Assembly (NCBI GenBank): GCA_023213315.1
Contig: JAKCPI010005038.1
Coordinates: 1-64,000, forward strand
Direction of reading: 5' to 3'
Source of the DNA: Euborellia annulipes
Lineage: Eukaryota; Arthropoda; Insecta; Dermaptera; Anisolabididae
Length of the DNA stretch: 64,000 bases
Positions 35,801 through 48,125 of the stretch are shown here, one piece after another. The position numbers were made by a program, and so were the translations under genes. Each line of letters begins with the position of its first letter. Position 1 is the first letter of the stretch. The notes beneath the pieces were generated by a model, which was not told where the DNA came from, did not search any database, and was given only the letters and a program-made list of their open reading frames with translations.

Positions 35801-36400
35801 TTTCTCTTACCCTGTACCGTATATGAAATATATAGAAAGTATTGCGATCATGTCAAAAATTCGATGTCGAAATTTTAATACATGTTTTGAGTCCCAAAAA
35901 AGTGGGTCCCGCAAATAGGTCTGTCTGTCTGTCTGCTTGTGAGAGTGTAACGGTTTTAAGCATTAAGGAATTGAGCTACCGGATTGAAATTTTATATTTA
36001 AGTTAGGTACCCTCCCGGGCACTCAAAATAAGCTTTGGAACAAAATCGGCTAAAAAGTACTAGTATTTTACTGATGTACTTTTTCAGTTTTTTTTCAATT
36101 TTCTCAAAATTTGCGCCAACGATTTTGTTTAAAATTCATAAATAATTTTTTACATGCTCTTTAAAATGTATATTCTCATTTTGCTCTTGAAATCTTTTGA
36201 AGCGCATTTTACTCTTTTACTTCATAGGAAAGTAGGAGAAATGGACAGAATAAAAATATTTTTCTTTTTAGATTAAAATTATTTATTTTTTAAAAAGTAT
36301 ATCAGTAAAATTTTCCGTTAAAATTGTCACGGTGCACAACTTTCTTTTACCGAAGTATAAGAGAAAGTTGTGTGCTGTGCGCCAGTCACACCAAATTTTT
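35801..36400 (+). repeat. Rep-A plus its palindromic companion
   Basis: 35801-36240 is Rep-A in plus orientation (ttctcttaccctgtaccg through cttcataggaaag). 36330-36395 holds the palindrome gcacaactttctttta / agaaagttgtgtgctgtgc followed by cagtcacaccaaatttt, the same unit found beside Rep-A at 25803 and 37545. Confidence 0.75.
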
Positions 36401-37539
36401 TTTTCTTTCTAATCAAATTGATAATGGACGTTTTGAAATGTCATTTTTAAAAGATAATATTTACTTTCTATAAAAAAATATAATAGATATATTTGTGATG
36501 ATTTCCGTGGTCAGATTTTTTTTCCCCCCAAGTGAAGACAGCAAATATTGATTGAATTTTACTTTTCTTTTCTTTACAATTTCTTTTCTCTTGTCTGTGG
36601 TTAGATAAAAAAAAGGGGCCCCAAAATGGACTGCCGCGTTGAAGTATTGCAGAGGAAAACAGCTGCTCTTAATTAACGATACTACTAATACTAACAAAAT
36701 GCCATTTAAGGAGGTAAACAGCTTTTTCCTTTTTTATATCTTACGAAAAATAAAAGAATAAAAAACATCGTAAGTAAATGATATAAGAAACATATGAAAA
36801 GTGGTTGAAATAAATGATTCGAATTATCTATTTTTTTTTTTTTTTTATACAAAATATATATTTTTTATATTCTCTTTTAGAAGAGCCTCAAGAGCATTTC
36901 CCGTCGAAATCGGAACAGATAAAAGGTTTTGTCTCATGCAGTTATTTTTCGGCCATTGGCACTGACAACCCATAAAGTAACGCGCACAAGTGAACTGTAC
37001 GACTCTAGAAAAGAAAGAGAGAGAAGGAGGCAACGAAAAGCACGTTTTTTGAAATCGATGGACCTTCAAGTTTTTCAAACGGCTTGTCGTTTGATTGAAT
37101 ACTCTTTAGGTTTCTTCTTATATGATGATGCGTTTTCTAGGACGTCCCCTTTTTCCAATTCCCCTCCCCCAACTCTCGAAAAGTTTTATTTGTATTATTT
37201 TAAAAAATATATATCCTAAAGATTAAGTGGTCGTGTCCTTTTTAAATGCGTTTATATTCAACAATAGGATATTCAGATGAAATCATGTATTTTTTTTTAT
37301 TAAGGCTTGATTATTGATTGATGATACAATTTTTTATTTTTCTATAGAGAAGTCAATTAACTAAAGTTTTAAAATTGGAAAACAACTTCATATTTTTTTT
37401 TTTTTTTTTTTTGCAAATTGTTTGTTTTCATTTCCGAATAAAAAAAATAAATTTGGAATAGAATATATCTACTGTATATGAAACAGACATGATTAATAAA
37501 CACAAACAATCCTTTTCCATAATAAAAAATTTGGTGGCG
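36401..37539. other. Intergenic DNA, partly less AT-rich, no gene seen
   Basis: 36870-37170 is comparatively complex and unique, with overlapping short frames on both strands, but none has a recognisable domain. Confidence 0.45.
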
Positions 37540-38240
37540 CACAGTAGTACACAACTTTTTTTATGTTCGTTAATAGTAAGTTGTGTTCTATACTTATCAC
37601 AACAGATTTTTTGTGTCGATTTATATATTCGCCTATCTTTCCTATGAAGTACAAGACTAAAACAATTTTGAGAGAAAAAGAAAAATGAGAATATACATTT
37701 TAAAGATCAGCTAAAAAATAATTGTTGAAAAAGAGAAAAAAAACCAAGAAGGAAATTCTGCCAATGTAGTTTTTTTAATGAGATTCAGCTCACGGCTAAG
37801 GTTTTGGTCCTAAGTTTAGACCATCATCCGAGCTGCGGCTGTGTCAAAAAGTTCTGATGATGTTCCAAACTTAAGACCGAAACCTCAATAAAGAAACTAC
37901 ATTGGGTGATTTTCTTCTTGTTTTTTTTTCTCTTTCAACATCTATGCTACTCCCATACATCCCCTTGCTGAATACAAAATAATTGATTTATGAATTTACT
38001 GCTAACTAGTCTACAAGTGTTTTTTGGCAAATTTTATTTAAAAGCTTATTTTCACGCCTCCGAAAGTTATCTATCTTAAGTATAAAATTTCAACTTCAGC
38101 ACATTTTCTTCATGCTTTATTTTTAATACACAGATAAGACAAACAGACCATTTTACGGGCCCAACTCAAGGGGTCTCAAAATGTGTATTTTGATCATCTC
38201 GACATCGAATACTTTCTCTTACCATCTAGGTACGAGAAAG
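37540..38240 (-). repeat. Rep-A split by a hammerhead-like element
   Basis: 37540-37724 carries the palindrome and 3' end of Rep-A, and 37986-38240 the remainder to the agaaagtaa end. Between them is an insertion with a 10-bp duplication. Confidence 0.75.
37725..37975. mobile_element. Hammerhead-like inverted-pair element with 10-bp target duplication
   Basis: Flanked by aaaataattg at 37715-37724 and 37976-37985. Arms gttgaaaaagagaaaaaaac and gttttttttctctttcaac. The left arm (minus) contains CGGATGAT, stem GGTCTAA/TTAGGACC and AAAACC, with stem I cagctc/gagctg. The right arm has ctgatgatgtt ... ccgaaacc. The cores are diverged at key bases. Confidence 0.7.
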
Positions 38241-38889
38241 TAAAAATAATAAATAAATAATATATTAAACCTTGTGCTCAACTCCATTAATTAAAAAAAA
38301 AAATTCTAAAAAAAAGCCCTGATCCTTCTGTTAGCTATTTGAACAATTTTGTATGAAAAAACGAAAGTCACCCCAACAGATGATATTCGATGTTTTATAA
38401 AAAAAAGTAAGAATGGTCTACGACAGCTGGATACTCTCTTATATATTGATAAAGAATTTTTTTTTTTAATTAACTCTATTTTAACGCTACGATTTGGAGA
38501 TGGTTGTGGAATCGAAAAAGAAAATACACGATTACTGTATTTCTTTCTCTGGAGAGAACAGTAACAAAAGCAACATAATTATTTTGTTTATCTATAAATC
38601 CCATTATAAATATTATAGGTACTATATTTCAGGTGAAGGACTCTTAAAGAAATTTAATAATAATAAATGTAATAAATGATTATCATTCATTTAATGGATA
38701 ATTTAACAACAGAAACATGATATAAGAATTATCTAAAATTACTAGGTATAACATTTCTCATTATGAAAGTGTAAATAGATCTTTATCCAGTAAACGTGAT
38801 CTATTTGATTTGAAAAGCAAACAGTATTAATGTAGAGATTTAACATTTATTATGAATATTATTTATTATGATATTTTCACCACTTTTTT

Positions 38890-38898
38890 TTAATAACC

Positions 38899-38930
<32 letters not shown>

Positions 38931-38932
38931 TT
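38890..38932. repeat. (TA)n microsatellite
   Basis: Alternating TA interrupted only by a few C bases. Confidence 0.9.
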
Positions 38933-39084
38933 TGTTTTTTAGAAATCAATAGTATATTTTTATGCATAATAATTAGGGAAAAAAGGCTCTGCTCGTTTTA
39001 GTTTTTGGGGATTTTTTTTTCTTAATATATATACTAATTATAAAAATCATTTTTTCCCAGCGAATTCGATCCGCAAAAAGGTGA

Positions 39085-39155
39085 TATGGGCTTTATACCC
39101 TTTAACCTATATGTGACGTTGCGCTTTATACTCTTCCCCCTATGTGTGACGTAGA
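39085..39155 (+). repeat. Imperfect tandem pair with TGACGT motifs
   Basis: ggctttataccctttaacc, then tatgtgacgt, is followed directly by gcgctttatactcttcccc, then tatgtgtgacgt: two ~34-bp units. Each ends in tgacgt, a CRE half-site-like word. A regulatory role is only a guess. Confidence 0.45.
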
Positions 39156-39380
39156 TGAAGACACTGGTGGGAGACGCTCACTCTCCTACTCCTTTACCAC
39201 TTAGAATGCCTCTTGTAGATTCTCAAATGGTCTCAGAGCTAGTCTCCATAAACTGTCTCCCCTCTATATGAACTAATTCACTTCCCCTCGCTGCGTTCAA
39301 ACGCATTCGGTGCCAAGAAGCTTACTATTTGTCGGTCTGAATTAAAAAAGTAAAATACCTGTATTGTAAATTTATTTGTA

Positions 39381-39514
39381 GCTGGTTCGCATCCCGTCCC
39401 AGGTGACAAAATTTATTTCAATTGAATTGGATACCAATCAATTGTAATAAACAGGGACGAGGTCTAAATGGCCTCCGATGACGAAAAAGATTTTAAACAA
39501 ATTAAAAAAAAAAT
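39381..39514 (+). repeat. SINE-B, 5'-truncated
   Basis: Starts at the B box (ggttcgcatcccgtccc), then aatttatttcaattgaatt and ctaaatggcctc, ending with an A run. The same body occurs in reverse at 27823-28009. Confidence 0.75.
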
Positions 39515-39604
39515 TGTGTATCTTTTATTTCAATTATTTTTATGGTCTTTATAAAATTTCAATTGTTTTACACCCTTTTTCGGCATTTTAGCACATTTTC
39601 AGGG

Positions 39605-40020
39605 ATATTCTCTAAAAACAGACGTGAAAATTTAAAATAAACAAATGAGTGTTAAAAAGTAATGTAAAAACAATCAGCGTTAAAAAATGCTATTCTCTAA
39701 ACAAAGTTTTAACAGCGACGTTAACATGTTGCTTTTATTTCAAAGCTATCAAAATAATAATAACCTTACTCTTTAGGTTAAGGACGCCATTTTTATTTTA
39801 AACACGATGTTAAAATATTAAAGGCAGGGGGTAGAATGACATTAATTTTTAACACTATTTACTAAATGTTAACGCTTTGGCTTTTAATTTTTGTTTACAG
39901 AATAGCTATTTGAGACAAGGAAGGGATTTTGAATAGCATTTTTTGACGCTGGTGGTTTTATTACATTACTTTTTAACCCCTATTTGTTTATTTTAAATTT
40001 TAACGTCTGTTTTTAGAGAA
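39605..40020. mobile_element. Palindromic MITE, copy 2
   Basis: Same layout as 8646-9058 (attctctaaaaacag ... ctgtttttagagaa), with aaaaacaatcagcg in the left arm and the shared centre caacacgatgttaaaat-like. The outermost right bases are altered. Confidence 0.8.
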
Positions 40021-40059
40021 AATAAACTTTTAACGATGCTCATATTTAAATACAATATA

Positions 40060-40140
40060 TATAGGGGTCCAGGCACATTGATTTGGTTTAAATAAATTCA
40101 TCGAACTGCTTGGGATTCGAAGCCGCTCCCCGGGGCATTA
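40060..40140 (-). repeat. SINE-A fragment
   Basis: Carries ataggggtccaggcac and aaataaattcatcgaactgc, then gggattcgaag, but the tRNA-like head beyond is missing. Confidence 0.6.
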
Positions 40141-41090
40141 AGACTATCAATATTGACATTTGTCAACACCTCCCGGGCACGCGAGAGAATAATGATTACA
40201 AGTCCAAGAATTTTTTTTTTTACATAAACACACAAATCATTTGCTCGTTATTGTCAACATTTCTTAAATTTTTTAGTTAAATAGCACTCAGATCTCGATC
40301 TTTTTTTTATTAGACAAAAAAATTGGTTATTTAATAAATTATTTTTTAATTTAATGTTGTGTTTGTGTGTCAGTGTTGTTGTTGTTGTAGTAGGCAAGAG
40401 CCGTATGGGGCACTTGGACAAACGGAAACCCGTTAGCCAAGTAAACCCACACACAGTAGGCACCTACGTAGGAGCTAAGAAGTAGGCGTTAAAGGCAAAA
40501 GCCGTGCGAGACACCTGCGTAGGCGCCAGTCACTCACTCTCAGCCAGTAAACACAAAGATTAAAAAAAAACTTTAAAACTTCGCTTTTATTACATATTAA
40601 GATAAAAAAAAAAAAGAAAAAAAAACTAGATAGATTGGCATCTTTTCATAAATTTCTTTTTCAATTTGTACAAAGTAAAAACAAAATATAAAAAAAAATT
40701 ATTAATTAGCCCTTTATAATATTAAATAGGAATTATTCAATACATTAAATTTAACATATTAGAAGACTGTGATGATCTTGTTTAATTTACCGAAACTTGC
40801 TCTCAGTAGGCCAAATAAATTTCTCAATAAATATTATACCACGTATCATAACAAGCATTTCATAAATGGTTTACTTTCTATTATTCCCCAGCGAGATGAG
40901 AGGGTTGAAGATCATGGTTCGAGTCCCAACCTAGACTGTAAAAAAAAATATGAATTTTCAATCAATCGTTTTTCTTATACTTTCGTGCTTGAATTTTAAT
41001 ATAGCGTAAAAAAAAAAAAATATCAATCAAATTTAAGTAGCTTAAAAAATATGATATTCTGTAATATAAATTTGTAATATTCAATTAAAT
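40141..41090. other. Intergenic DNA, no gene seen
   Basis: 40370-40560 is less AT-rich, with repeated words such as gtaggc and agccgt. No protein or RNA family recognised. Confidence 0.45.
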
Positions 41091-41102
41091 GAACTTCAAA
41101 CA

Positions 41103-41391
41103 AGATTGTATTTATATGAGTTTCACGAGGGTAAAAAAGTAATAACACAAATTTAATTTGTAATACTCAATATATTTCGGGTTGTTAACCCATCTTCAGG
41201 AGTTATAAAAAACAACTCCTGAACAGAACAACAAAAAATAACTCCTGAAGATGGGTTAACAACCCGAAATAATATTGAGTATTACAATTTAAATTTGTCT
41301 TATTACTTTTTTACCCTCGTGAAACTCACATAAATACAACCTTAGTTCTAAATGGTTCACTTGAAACCCACACAACAATCCTTAAATTTAA
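41103..41391. mobile_element. Hammerhead-like inverted-pair element with 12-bp target duplication
   Basis: Flanked by gaacttcaaaca at 41091-41102 and 41392-41403. Arms start atttatatgagtttcacgag and end ctcgtgaaactcacataaat. Motifs: minus 41171-41199 and plus 41245-41274, each CTGAAGAT, perfect stem GGGTT-aac-AACCC, GAAAT. A gagt/actc stem I is possible. A ~50-bp single-copy tail follows the right arm. Confidence 0.8.
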
Positions 41392-41403
41392 GAACTTCAA
41401 ACA

Positions 41404-41990
41404 CCTCAATGCACAGTCCTCTGTAGTGTCCCATTTCTAAAATTATGAGTCTTAATGACAAATATGTTTTTTTAGTATTATTATTTTCTGAGTAATATAT
41501 TCATTAATTATACTTGAATACAGTTAGCATCTTTATAAAACACAATCATATGTTTAAAATAACAATTTAATTTAAAAAACAATAGTTGAATGTTGTCCTC
41601 ACATTTTTTGAACAGTCCCCTGTTACACTTTGAAAATTGCACTGACATCATACTATGGATCGGCGCGGTCATTAGATCGTAAAATGTAACGCAATTCAGT
41701 GTGGAGTTCGTTCTCTTTGCAGAGTTATGCGGGCTGACGCCTTTTGTCACTGTTACCATAGCGTTTGTCAGTGAACTCGTGTCACGGCCGCTAATTTTAA
41801 CAGTCCCCTGTAGGCATTATCTTAATTGTTTGAAGTGTTAAAATTGTAATGTGTTTTTTTTTTTAATAATTACTTAGCGGGTATGTAATCACGTCGGCCT
41901 TTTCAATTTAAATAGATTTAAAAGGATTTTATGCTATGTAACTATATATGTAAAAAAAAAAACAGTCCCCTGTCAATTTAAGGGGTCTTT
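41404..41990. repeat. Ladder of acagtcccctgt motifs
   Basis: acagtcccctgt occurs at 41612, 41800 and 41962, with a variant (acagtcctctgt) at 41413. Each is a short hairpin ACAG-tccc-CTGT. The sequence between is unique and less AT-rich near 41650-41790. Confidence 0.6.
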
Positions 41991-41999
41991 ACTAATTGT

Positions 42000-42898
42000 T
42001 TTCTTAATATTTAACAAAAATATACTTTAGACATTAATGTATGGGCCAGTTTCCTATTAGTAGAGAAACGCCCATATATAATCGAATATTTATACTCCTG
42101 ATGCCCTGCGGATTTAATAAATAAAAGAAATATATTTTCTTACAATATTCAGGGCTTTGAAAACTTAAACGGGCCCCGGAAATAAATATTTATCTTAAAA
42201 AAAAAATCAAAGAAAAACAAGAGAATTCATTGAAGATCTCAACCCATTCTCCGTCTTGTCAATCCTAGCTACATTTATAATAATAACAGGTAGCCAATTA
42301 GTAGTAAAAAAAAGATGCTATCTTCTCATGAATGAATGTATTACTTGGAGTACACTAAATTAAAAAAAGACCTAATAATTAAAAACCAAGCAATTTTTAT
42401 AAATTACAACTGCTATCATTATTATTATTTTTCTGGCTAGCCTAATTATTACTGCTTAAAAAAATCATTAGCCGGATTTTTGTTTTTGAATGACACTTTC
42501 TTCTTCTTCGCAAGAAATTAGTTCTCCAGTTTTTTTTTGTCTAAAATTGTTTTAAAGCCTAATTAAGATTTATATTCGAAAAAAAACCCACAAATATTAA
42601 ACAAAAACCTTATTTAAAAAAAAAAAAGAAGAGAGTTTAAGGTTGAAATCTTAAGAGCCTATAATTATTATTTAAAATCAGAGATATAAATATTAATAGA
42701 TGTCATAAAATATGAGAAATATTTTTTTTTTAAGGTAAAATATTTATTTATATAAGGTATTAAATTTATTAGCCTATACTATTTTAAAAAATAATTATAA
42801 ATTACAATGAGGAAACAATTTATTCATCATTTGGTGAAATGGTTGCCAGCTTCTAGGCGCTTCAATAAGCTGACAATCGTACTCAATAGGATATATTA
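42000..42898. other. AT-rich intergenic DNA, no gene seen
   Basis: No supported feature. Confidence 0.55.
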
Positions 42899-42948
42899 CT
42901 CAGGGCCTCATATCTGGTGGTTATGTGGATGGCGATCACTGACTGTTT
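42899..42948 (+). repeat. HP-repeat fragment
   Basis: ctcagggcctcatatctgg, then tatgtggatggcgatcactg: a diverged start covering hairpins 1 and 2. Confidence 0.65.
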
Positions 42949-43084
42949 GCAAGTTTGTCCCCAAATCGTATCTAAACATTTTTTAATACGAGAAAAGAAG
43001 AAAAATAAGAATAGTTGAGGGCTGGAGCAGTCAATCTCTGTGCAGGTTCTAAACACCAGAGAAGTTTCAGTTCTTTCAATTCAG

Positions 43085-43163
43085 GCTTCTTACTACCTAG
43101 GATCCGAACCCGCGACCCGGTATAGAAGGCCAGTACCCTAAGCCCTACACCAAGGCCCGAGGA
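43085..43163 (-). repeat. SINE-A head, minus strand
   Basis: ggatccgaacccgcgac (B box) followed by the reversed A box and caaggcccgagg. Truncated 3'. Confidence 0.8.
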
Positions 43164-43204
43164 CATATTCAAATATCAATCAATATATTTTTGTTGTTTC
43201 TTCG

Positions 43205-43448
43205 CTCAGGGGCCCACATCTTGTGGGTACGTGGATGGCGACCACGAGCTGCCCGAGCTGGGACAGGCAGTCCTGTTCTTTGTATGTCTGTCTCTTCCTT
43301 CCTCTTTTCAACAGGCGTCTGACCGTGCGAGGGTCGGCCTGTTCTATCCTTCTCGGTCGCAAAAACGCAGGATAGGGTTAGAGAAATAAAGTGAGGTCCG
43401 CCGACCCCGCATTGCGGGAATAAGGCAAGGACAGAAGAAGAAGAAGAT
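43205..43448 (+). repeat. HP-repeat, full length
   Basis: ctcaggggcccacatcttg at the start. Hairpins are CCCAC/GTGGG, CGTGG/CCACG, AGCT-gcccg-AGCT and GGACaGGCAGTCC-like. Then caacaggcgtctgaccgtgc, gccgaccccgcattgcggg, and a final gaagaagaagaag. One of the best copies for defining the family. Confidence 0.9.
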
Positions 43449-44746
43449 ATTTTCTTTTTATTAGGTCCACAGCAATTTATAGATCCGAAAGCTTGAGTTG
43501 TTTTTTACTGAATCGAGTGGTTAGTTAGATTTAGTTTTGAATTTACAATATTTTTTAAAAAATATTTTTTCCTTCGTTGTTCTTTTGAACGGAATGTTCC
43601 GTTCATGCGAATGAGTGTTGCAGAAATTGTATTCTCATTTATTCTCGCCTCTGGTCACCCTGGTACAGCTTTAATAAAATAAAATACGAAAGTCTTAAAG
43701 TTTTTTTTGACTCCACTTATTGATTGCAATTTTGTATAGCTACATTTTATTGTTTCAACATTCAAACGTCTTCTTCAGAGTACATTTAATGATAAATTCA
43801 GACATCATATTCAATTTTAAAGATGGCATCGATGTGATTTGCTCCAGGCCACACTTACAAATTCTCATATTTCCTATATATGCAGTTGGCATTTCTCTAT
43901 CGAGAGAATTAAGTTGAGAAATCTTTAAAGAAAAATTTCACACATGTCAGTTGCTTATTATACCAACAGGCAAACAGACATATTGGTCTGCTTCTATTTA
44001 TTGAATATTAATATCTTTGAATAGATCTTGGAAACAATTTAACTAAATAAAATGTGCAAACATTAAAAATATGTCTTTAAGCTCTTTGTTAGTGCTTTTA
44101 TCTTCTAAAGCACCTCATCGGCCTTTTATTTTTTCCAAAATAAACTTATAAATATTTGTTTCATTTTTTTTTAAATATTTAAAAGAAGGATTTGAAATTT
44201 CACCTTTAAAAACTTTGAACCCATGTGGGATGGGTTTTTTTTTTTTTTTGTCATTAAGGATCAATAATAGCAATCAAATTCTGATTAATATTTTTGGAAG
44301 AATAAAATTGGAATTATAAATTGAAATTTCATTCATGATTATGATGTTTATATAGAAGAATAATAAAATAAGGCTCATATCCTGCATGCGTAATTTATAA
44401 TATAATTAATGAAACTAAAAGTATGCTCCCATTAAAATCACTTAATGAATAAATCAATCAATTCAATTGCCCTATTTACACTTTTCACAACTTTCTAATG
44501 AAATTTGCAATTAATATTTGATTCGAACGAGGGGATAATAAAAAAAAAAAAATTCAATTCAATTTTTTTCTTTTTAATTCATTGATCTAACTAAAATCAA
44601 TTTAATGAATAATAAGAGAAATATTAAAAAGATCTATTTTGGATTAATTTAATTCAATTTTATTTTATCTTAACAATTTTACAAACAATTTTTATTTCCA
44701 GATCGTTTCATAGATTTTATTTTTCAAGAAAATTGAAAGTATTTTT
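43449..44746. other. AT-rich intergenic DNA with one degraded hammerhead-like arm
   Basis: Near 43752-43795 the minus strand reads ctctgaagaagacgttt ... gttgaaac, a decayed motif. No gene supported. Confidence 0.45.
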
Positions 44747-44754
44747 ATATGAAT

Positions 44755-45025
44755 CAGTGGCGTCATTTGGGGGGGGGCAGGGAGGGCATTTGCCCCCCCC
44801 CCAAGGGTTCTGATTTTTATAAAATTTTATATTATTCTAAATAAAATACTCCAAAATACATTTACGAGTATACAAATTGTACAAAATTAAACAATTAGTT
44901 AAATTAAAAATGTTTTGGCCAAATTTGAGTACCCGTTTGTAAGTAAATTTTAAGAAAAAAAAAATGTTTGCCCCCCAAGAAAAAATTTGCCCCCCCCCTA
45001 AGAAAAAGTTGAAATGACGCCACTG
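44755..45025. mobile_element. hAT-like MITE with 8-bp target duplication
   Basis: The termini cagtggcgtcattt and aaatgacgccactg are perfect inverted repeats. The flanks 44747-44754 and 45026-45033 are both atatgaat. It is 271 bp with G/C tracts inside each end and a non-coding AT-rich middle. Confidence 0.93.
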
Positions 45026-45033
45026 ATATGAAT

Positions 45034-46410
45034 ATGGATTTAGTTCCTAATTTGTTGAAACGGGGATTCCGTAGGTGGGCCTATACGGTCCAAAAAACAT
45101 GAAATGATTCTATAATTTAAAAAACCGTGTTTTCATAATACTAGTCAAAGAAGTAAAACTTGTTACTTTAGTAATTTTCAAGTCAATAGACTATCTATTG
45201 AATTTTTTTTATTTATTAATTGGTTTCCGTCTTGTGAATGTGTTGAGTCTAGCCGAATCGATGGCTCATTGGTGATCTCTTTGAGCAAGAAAATTCAATG
45301 GGTTCAGTATCGCTTTGAACTTGCTCTACGGCGCGTAAAAAGGTTTCACTTCAAAAAATCTTTTATTAAATTTAAAAAAAAAAAAAAAAAATTAAGAGAG
45401 AAATTTTAAAGGATTATTTATTTTTAGTTTATTTTCTTTTTCTTTTTAATACTTTAATGAGCTTATCACATTAACAATATAAAATTTTACTATTTAGGAA
45501 ATGAGTTTTGAAATTTATTCGTTGTTTTTTTTTCTTCCCCTTGGAAAATTCTCTCTTTAAAGTTGTTTCCAAAGTTTCCTTAACAGGTAGATAATAATAT
45601 CTTTAAATTGAAGGAATTGAGGCATACATATTATCTAAGAGGCAAATTGAATGCATTACAATTATGAAAATAACTCGGATTCGGAGTGGGGTTAAAGAGA
45701 GTGGGGGGGATGAAGTTAAACACGCCCGAGCGAACAATAAAACCGGCACCGCTTACACCGGATAATACTTAGTGAGTTTGCACAAGTTAAGTCCTAAGAC
45801 GTACCCTTCCACTCACGAAAATCAACCCCTTCACCCATCAAGCCATCATCCCTACACTGTTCTGCAAAGCTGTTAACGTCAGTTTCTAGTCGTGTTGACA
45901 CCTCGCTACGCAATTAGATTTTCAGAAAAATCTCTTTATTTTTTTTTTTTAAACAGCCAATTTGGTTATTTACCGTACACTTTATTACTTTTAAGTCGTA
46001 TTAAAGGAGTCTTCTTAACCTTCCTTTATGAAAAAGTCGTAGTAAAAATTAAAATTTTTCTCCTTCGTGCTTGATTTATTATACCCATTGATTTTTTTTA
46101 AAACAATTTTTTCAACCTTTAAAAAGCTCCTGCTGCTATGGCTATTTAGACCTTACCGATTTAATTAAAATATTTAAATCACATTAAAATCAATGAAGAA
46201 CCAGAGGGAATCCCTCTGGGTTACCCATGCAGAGGTTCAATGTTGTTTAGACTTGCTTGTTTACAATGATCTTTGGGCATTGTTGTTTTCCATCTTCGCG
46301 ACTTAAGGTCTAAAAACAAATTTTATTCTAAGCTACTTGCAAGATTGCTATAACCATCAATAAAATTTTTAAACTAAAAAAAAAAAAATTAACATCTATT
46401 TTTTTTTTAA
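45034..46410. other. Intergenic DNA with one less AT-rich block (45690-45900)
   Basis: 45690-45900 is unique and more complex (cgcccgagcgaacaataaaa, ccggcaccgcttacaccgg). A palindrome ccagagggaatccctctgg lies near 46201-46219. No coding feature recognised. Confidence 0.45.
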
Positions 46411-46930
46411 TGCTTTTATTTAACTTGCTTTTCAAGTTCATACACTTTCCTATCTAGAGGTCTGAAACTTAGTATTATGAGTAATTTCAAATGGCAACAC
46501 ATTATATTAAAATTAGACTAAAATACCCCAAACTAATGTGGTACTTTATTTGAAGCCCTATGCGAATTAACCAAGACTTCTCAATGAGCTAGAGATCTGA
46601 AACTTGATATTTATGGGTCATTTTCCTTGTTTAATGTCTCTAATTAAAAAAACTAAATAAAAATAAAATTAAAAAAAATGCTTTTATTTAAATTGAAGAG
46701 ATTTTGTTTTTAAAATTGTTAAATAATTATGACAAAATAAAAGCGTGGGGCACTTCGTGGATTCCGGGGTCTAAGAATAAACTACTGTACCTTAATCTAC
46801 CAATGAGCCCCACGCTCTATTTTAAGTCATAAAAATTTAACAATTTTAACAACAAAAATGGAATTATTTCTCTCTTTTTATTAATAGTTCAATTTAAATA
46901 AAAGCATTTTTTTTATTTTATTATTTTTTT
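46411..46930. mobile_element. Tandem-unit/terminal-palindrome element, short copy
   Basis: Starts tgcttttatttaacttgc, holds roughly one diverged unit (caaactaatgtggtacttta, gagctagagatctgaaac), and ends in a palindrome at about 46655-46930. The palindrome arms run tgcttttatttaaattgaag ... aagcgtggggc and gccccacgct ... aatttaaataaaagca. The outer edges of left end and palindrome are inverted relative to each other. The same design with more units is at 60524-61751. Confidence 0.75.
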
Positions 46931-47229
46931 TTTAACTTTTAAAAATAAATAAGTAAATAAAGGTAATCATATATCAGGTCAATTCGTGTTTATGGTCGAG
47001 TATAAAACCCTTTTGGGAGATTTTTTTTTATATAAACGTATACAATAAAAGCTAGTTTATACTTAGGCTATTTTGAAATAGAGACCATTACAATCATGCT
47101 ATTCTCTTTTGAGTGTTATTTGTGTATATGTCGACAAATTACAAATTGCACTTACACACTTATACAATGGTAATACTTATACAATTGTGATGGGACACTA
47201 GAGCTCCAAACTTGAGATTTAATGCACCA

Positions 47230-47480
47230 AGTTAAAGCATCCCTATACATATACATGTATATATATTCACTCACCGATGTATAAATAGAAGGAGGGATGT
47301 TCTACATTCAGACACGCACTCTGGACGATACAATAGGACTTTGCTAGAAATTGGGCTCTGAGTTTATCTGCACGCCTGGGAATTGTGCTTAGAAAAACTC
47401 GCCATTGCATGACACTATTATATGAGGATGTTATTATAAAAATGAGAAATGTCTAAGCTCTAGTTAGATTAATTAATTAA
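47230..47480 (+). promoter_or_regulatory. Candidate TATA + initiator promoter
   Basis: tataaata at 47280-47287 is followed ~30 bp later by ttcagac, with the A at 47310 as a possible start. This spacing is that of an arthropod-type TATA/Inr core promoter. The DNA is unique and less AT-rich to about 47400. No convincing exon follows. Confidence 0.25.
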
Positions 47481-47699
47481 TTAAAACAACTAGAAACAGC
47501 AACGATAATATTTATATAATTTATAAAACTCATTTTTGGCACAACCATTAATTAAAAAAAAAAAGTAGCTATACTTTTCTAGCAAAATGAATAATTTTCT
47601 GAATAAGAATATTTTCAGAAAATATAAAATTGAAATAGACTATAATTCTATTTCAATTTTTTACATATAAGTTATGTATTAAAATTGTTTATGACTATG

Positions 47700-48125
47700 G
47701 AGATTCAATCAGGATTCGAAGGACGTCGCAGACAGGAAATTAAATTGCAAATGTTTATTTAATTTTTTTGCCGACCTTTCGGTCGCCAATCACGACCTAC
47801 ATCAGGGCTAATATTGTTAAATATACACCATCTCAGGAATTTTTATAACTATTGCAATGATATACAATTTCTTAATAATTCTTTTTAATATGCAATTACA
47901 AAAAATTACTAACTTGATTGCTCGGCGTCTCTGATTCAATATATTTTTAGAAATTCTTCTTGAACTGAGCATAATTTTGTTTCTAGAAACTTTGCAAGCA
48001 AGAAATTATTCGAAAAATTCATTAGTGGACTGATGAAAGTCGCGATTGGCAACCGAAATGTCGGCGAATAAAAATTAAATAAAATTTTTTTATTAAATTT
48101 CCTGGCTGCAACATCCTTCGAATCT
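47700..48125. mobile_element. Hammerhead-like inverted-pair element
   Basis: Arms gattcgaaggacgtcgcag and tggctgcaacatccttcgaa. Motifs: minus 47773-47815 (CTGATGTA, stem GGTCG/CGACC, GAAAGGTC) and plus 48030-48062 (CTGATGA ... CCGAAATGTC). The interior also repeats tttctagaaactttgcaagc with 48348-48366. Confidence 0.7.
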
